Origin: Albifimbria verrucaria
Lineage: Eukaryota; Ascomycota; Sordariomycetes; Hypocreales; Stachybotryaceae
Direction: 5' to 3'
Assembly (NCBI GenBank): GCA_020081605.1
Contig: JAHREC010000011.1
Location: 1,550,001-1,614,000, forward strand
DNA: 64,000 bases
Below the pieces are notes generated by a model, which had not been told where the DNA came from, searched no databases, and saw nothing but the letters and a program-made list of their open reading frames with translations. Below, piece after piece: positions 60,916-64,000 of this stretch; the stretch's first letter is position 1; each line of letters opens with the position of its first letter. A program made the position numbers and the translations under genes.

Positions 60916-61762
60916 TTTGTCCTGTAGAACTAGAAAGGTCAATACACTGGCGGGCAGATCTCGGATAGGATCATGCGAATGTAATCTTTTCCAAGAAATA
61001 AATACATATAAAATGTGAAACAAGACAGGCATAGCACGCTATTAAATAGGAGGTTAGAAACAAATAAAGAAGTGGTTTTTAGAGAATGAAGAGGGGGTTT
61101 GGATAGAGAAAAGAAAAAAACAGGGAAGACAAGACGGAAATTGTGTAGCTCTCGTGATAGAACTTTACTATACAGAATTGGGCCAATTCCAGTTTGACTA
61201 GTAGATGGTTTGAAAACTGATGTTTCGGTCTATAAGGAGATATACTAGCCAAAATTCGAGCTAGAATGATCAGGCCACCACACCATTCAGCTGAGGGGTA
61301 GCACCATCGACTAAATGATTCCACTCAAACGGCAGCTCATTCCACCCACGGACACTCGGATTATAGAGGAACTTGGTCGATCAAAGTCAAGTTTTCGAGC
61401 TTAAGCTAGACAAGTAAGCTGATTATCGAGATATTTCAGTCGTGTTTGCATAGAAAGTTGCCACCCTAATTCAGGTGCATCAACACGACACTAGTTGACA
61501 AAGGGCTCGAGGTTTCCATTGTTATGTCACATTGCTTAAATTGGGTACTTTAATTCATTCAAGCAATGGTATTGATATCCACTTCAATGTTCTTATCATC
61601 ACCTTAGCTAGCTAATATTGCCACGTACAATAGCGTTTCAGACTAATGAATCACGAACTTGTAGATCATAATATGCTGGTTTTTAAAAGCAGAAAATCTC
61701 ATTGACTCAACCACCAGCCCTCATCTCAGCCACGGGAATACCTGTGCTATTCGCGTCCCCGT
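60916..61762. other. Intergenic region upstream of PDC
   Basis: 0.85 kb. The PDC promoter lies just right of 60915; a purine-rich tract (about 61065-61130) is CT-rich on the coding strand, as in fungal promoters. No gene is recognised. Confidence 0.45.
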
Positions 61763-62535
61763 CTAAGCGACTGGAAGAAATTGAGCCTTGCTCGACTCTG
61801 GCTTCTTCGTGGCGACCGTAACTAAGCGTTTCTTGCAGGCTGTGTCATTGAAAGGCGGAATTTTCACGCTTACGTAGAAATTCTGCCCAGTCTCTGAAAC
61901 AGCATGTACTGCGACATCTTCTCCAAATGGCCATTGCCCTGCCAGTGCTGGATCTTCTCTGGAGTCATACTGGACCATTTGGTTTTTGTCGAGACACTTA
62001 TAGGCCGCTATCCAGGCATCGGCACGGTGAAGATACGTCCCTTCCAGCTCTGATTTCTGAGCAGAGCCTGTATGGTCCGTATTGAAATCAATCGCCGTTT
62101 GGAGAACATAGTGGAGAAATTTGAGACCATTTGGCAAAATAAGGTCGCCCTTGGGCGTACTGACCAAGTTCTCATTGTTCAACGCAGTTACTATTCCCAC
62201 TAGGAAGACCTGTCCGGCAGGAGCTTTGGCAAAAGTAATAACACCTTCACCGTAAGGCCATGATTCTGAGCCCTCTTTACCGGCGTTTCGGACGTGGTAC
62301 TCGCAGAAATCATTTATGTCGAAGTTGAGCTCTTGAAGGCATGTGATGCAGAAGCTTTTTGCTGCCTTCAGGGTGCCACGCGTTCCCAGCACAAAAAGTG
62401 TTGAACACCTCCGGACGGGTCTGTGTGAAAATCGATTATGGTAAGCGTCGTGCTATATAAGAATTCAGGAATTGTGTTGGCCTCCATTTTTGGATGCAAA
62501 TCGGAAGGTGGTAGATCGATAAAATGCAATGCCAT
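61763..62535 (-). CDS. Unknown protein with two tandem copies of one domain
   Basis: Function is unknown; similar hypothetical proteins are common in filamentous fungi. I start at the Met at 62535 (MALHFIDLPPSDLHPKMEAN), with a second Met at 62487 possible. One missing base near 62412 joins this to STLFVLGTRGTLKAAKSF and the 209-residue frame ending at 61763. Two halves share a pattern: an aromatic/basic strand, a helix of LxxAKxxxxxxL type, then WPYGEGVITFAKAPAGQVFL versus WPFGEDVAVHAVSETGQNFY. No signal peptide, membrane segment or catalytic motif is visible. It lies 850 bases from PDC on the same strand. Confidence 0.68.
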
Positions 62536-64000
62536 GACGGGCCAAGGAGAACTGAAGCTGAGCCTCAGCTAGGCAGGTAGATGTTGATAATTGATATTTA
62601 TGTGTCAAATAAGTTGTCGAGTTCGTGGTCTGATACAGAGGACGAGAGGATCGGACCATTCTAAGGTTCATACGGTGATGCCACACTGCCTTCGCGTAAC
62701 GGCCAGTGTAGCCTTGGCACAAAGAGAGGCTCTAACTCTATCCTGTTAGCGTCCTATAGCTTTTCTTGGCCTGCTATAGGGACCAGATAGTGGTCGAGAA
62801 CAGACTACTCAGAAGGTGATGCTACAACGTTGAATAGCAAATGGTGCTAAAGATTAGTGCTTGCTGGTAACCCCATTTTCAGCCCATCCCCACTCTGAGC
62901 CGATGATTCTAGACCCCAATGTCATGGCAAAAACATGGTTTCACCGCTATGGAACTTCTGACTTTGATGGTATGATTCCATCGCCAAAAGGCAGCCTTCT
63001 CACCTCATGCGCAGAGTTAAAATCAACTAAGGTTTTTAACAGGTCAGTAATCAGGGTTTTGTTCATGCCTTTGTATGCCCTCATAGTTTATTCAATGAGC
63101 GGATGCAAGGCACTCGAAATGTTGTCATGGAGTCTTAACTAAATCGTTCAAATAAATTTAGTAATGCTGTTTGTGTGATCATGCATGGTTGCTAATCGTT
63201 TATACCTTAACGAAAAGGTGCCAGAAGAGTAGTAGATATTTCTTCTGTGAACCTATATACTTCTAATCTTGCTAAATGATTCATACGCAATCTACTCATC
63301 AGCATTCTTGCTTGTGTTCGCTCACCAAAATACCCTATCCCAATGGACATCAGCCGATTGACGTTATTTGCGCCAAGAGATAATCTGCTGGTCAACAAGA
63401 TAATAAGGGCAGTCAAGTTGTCAGAGTTAAATCAGCTATTCCAAGGTTTTTTATCGAGGGATACAAGTTTTCGAGCGAAACTGTCACGAGTACTCTTTGT
63501 CTGGCTACAATGAACTTGAGAATCATGCTGTAGCTGAACTCTAGTGACTTGAACGCCAGCGAGAGTAGCCTATTCCAATAATCCTTCATTAGCTGCTTCT
63601 CATACCAAACCTATTACTACAGTGATGAGACGACAGTCCCGAGATATCAGCGTTATAGTTACTGGGGTTCACACTTTACGACGAATGCATGCTCCCATGG
63701 CACTTTCAAGCCATTACCTAGCCTTCAGTCTTCAGAACCATGGCAATATTGTAAAGGTCTAAGACACCCGTATTCAAAACCTATCTTTCTGTAATAATCC
63801 TGTAAAATATTCAAGATATTATCCACCATCCAATTGAGTAATTTCTTAAGGCTTATGTTAATGGTTAGACCTTGGAATGCTTTTATATCCTTGCTGGCTA
63901 AAGCAGCCTCGTTAAATTTTTCCAGAACGTCACCATTCTAGAACATCCATGAATAGGACTTTATGTAATTAGGCAAACAATCAAATCGACATATTTAGAT
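62536..64000. other. Right-end region with no convincing gene
   Basis: 1.5 kb, AT-leaning. ORFs at 62861-63142 (plus) and 63207-63416 (minus) have no domain. No terminal repeats, RNA genes or telomere repeats are seen. Confidence 0.45.

Noticed and set aside
63207..63416. Minus-strand ORF of 69 codons at the right end
   Set aside because: Short, no domain, no start context.
1..64000. CRISPR arrays, prophage, transposases or long terminal repeats
   Set aside because: No regularly spaced repeats, transposase or reverse-transcriptase motifs were seen. The gene structure is eukaryotic. Highly degraded elements could be missed by eye.

Overview
The window is nuclear DNA of a filamentous ascomycete (Pezizomycotina). 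I favour a Sordariomycete, possibly Hypocreales, but only weakly. The evidence is short GT..AG introns of about 45-70 nt with CTNAC-like branch sites, families expanded in such fungi (HET, ankyrin, F-box, DUF7580-type, P450, LysM effector, SGNH hydrolase with FG-GAP repeats), a nuclear SDHB gene and an initiator tRNA-Met. Gene density is low, and most of the window reads as accessory or variable DNA around one GC-rich housekeeping gene (SDHB).

Layout. 0-8 kb: a large minus-strand protein with a nucleotidyltransferase-like N-terminus and ankyrin repeats, which runs off the left edge, then a plus-strand ankyrin protein. 8.8-10.4 kb: a secreted-type FMN-dependent alpha-hydroxyacid dehydrogenase. 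12.9 kb: initiator tRNA-Met. 14.9-24.7 kb: a secretome stretch with a LysM plus chitin-binding effector, an F-box/LRR protein, a secreted unknown, and a 5.4 kb gene for a double SGNH hydrolase with FG-GAP repeats. 25.4-30.3 kb: a divergent pair, DUF7580-type and GRF/C2H2 zinc finger with repeats. 31 kb: SDHB. 33.9-41.3 kb: HET-domain protein, a polyketide-synthase-like scrap, an F-box protein and a cytochrome P450. 42.8-49.6 kb: a secreted unknown, a membrane protein, a membrane-anchored J-domain protein and a GPI-type DUF7136 protein. 50.7-62.5 kb: membrane RING-H2 protein, an SREBP-type bHLH factor, a small protein, then L-lactate dehydrogenase, PEP synthase, pyruvate decarboxylase and a duplicated-domain unknown.

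The most interesting unit is the right end. Three enzymes that all use pyruvate (LDH, a bacterial-type PEP synthase, and a PDC of the Zymomonas/plant type) lie within 6.3 kb, next to a bHLH factor with the Tyr seen in SREBP-type (hypoxia/sterol) regulators. This could be a laterally assembled fermentation or hypoxia module. A second theme is a collection of self/non-self-type genes (HET, ankyrin, DUF7580, zinc-finger repeat proteins).

A caution governs all reading frames here. Nearly every multi-domain gene is split by single-base frameshifts, including SDHB, and nearly all of those I could resolve are repaired by adding ONE base, usually in a short homopolymer. This looks like systematic deletion error in a long-read assembly rather than decay, so I join frames across such sites and annotate these genes as CDS, not pseudogenes.
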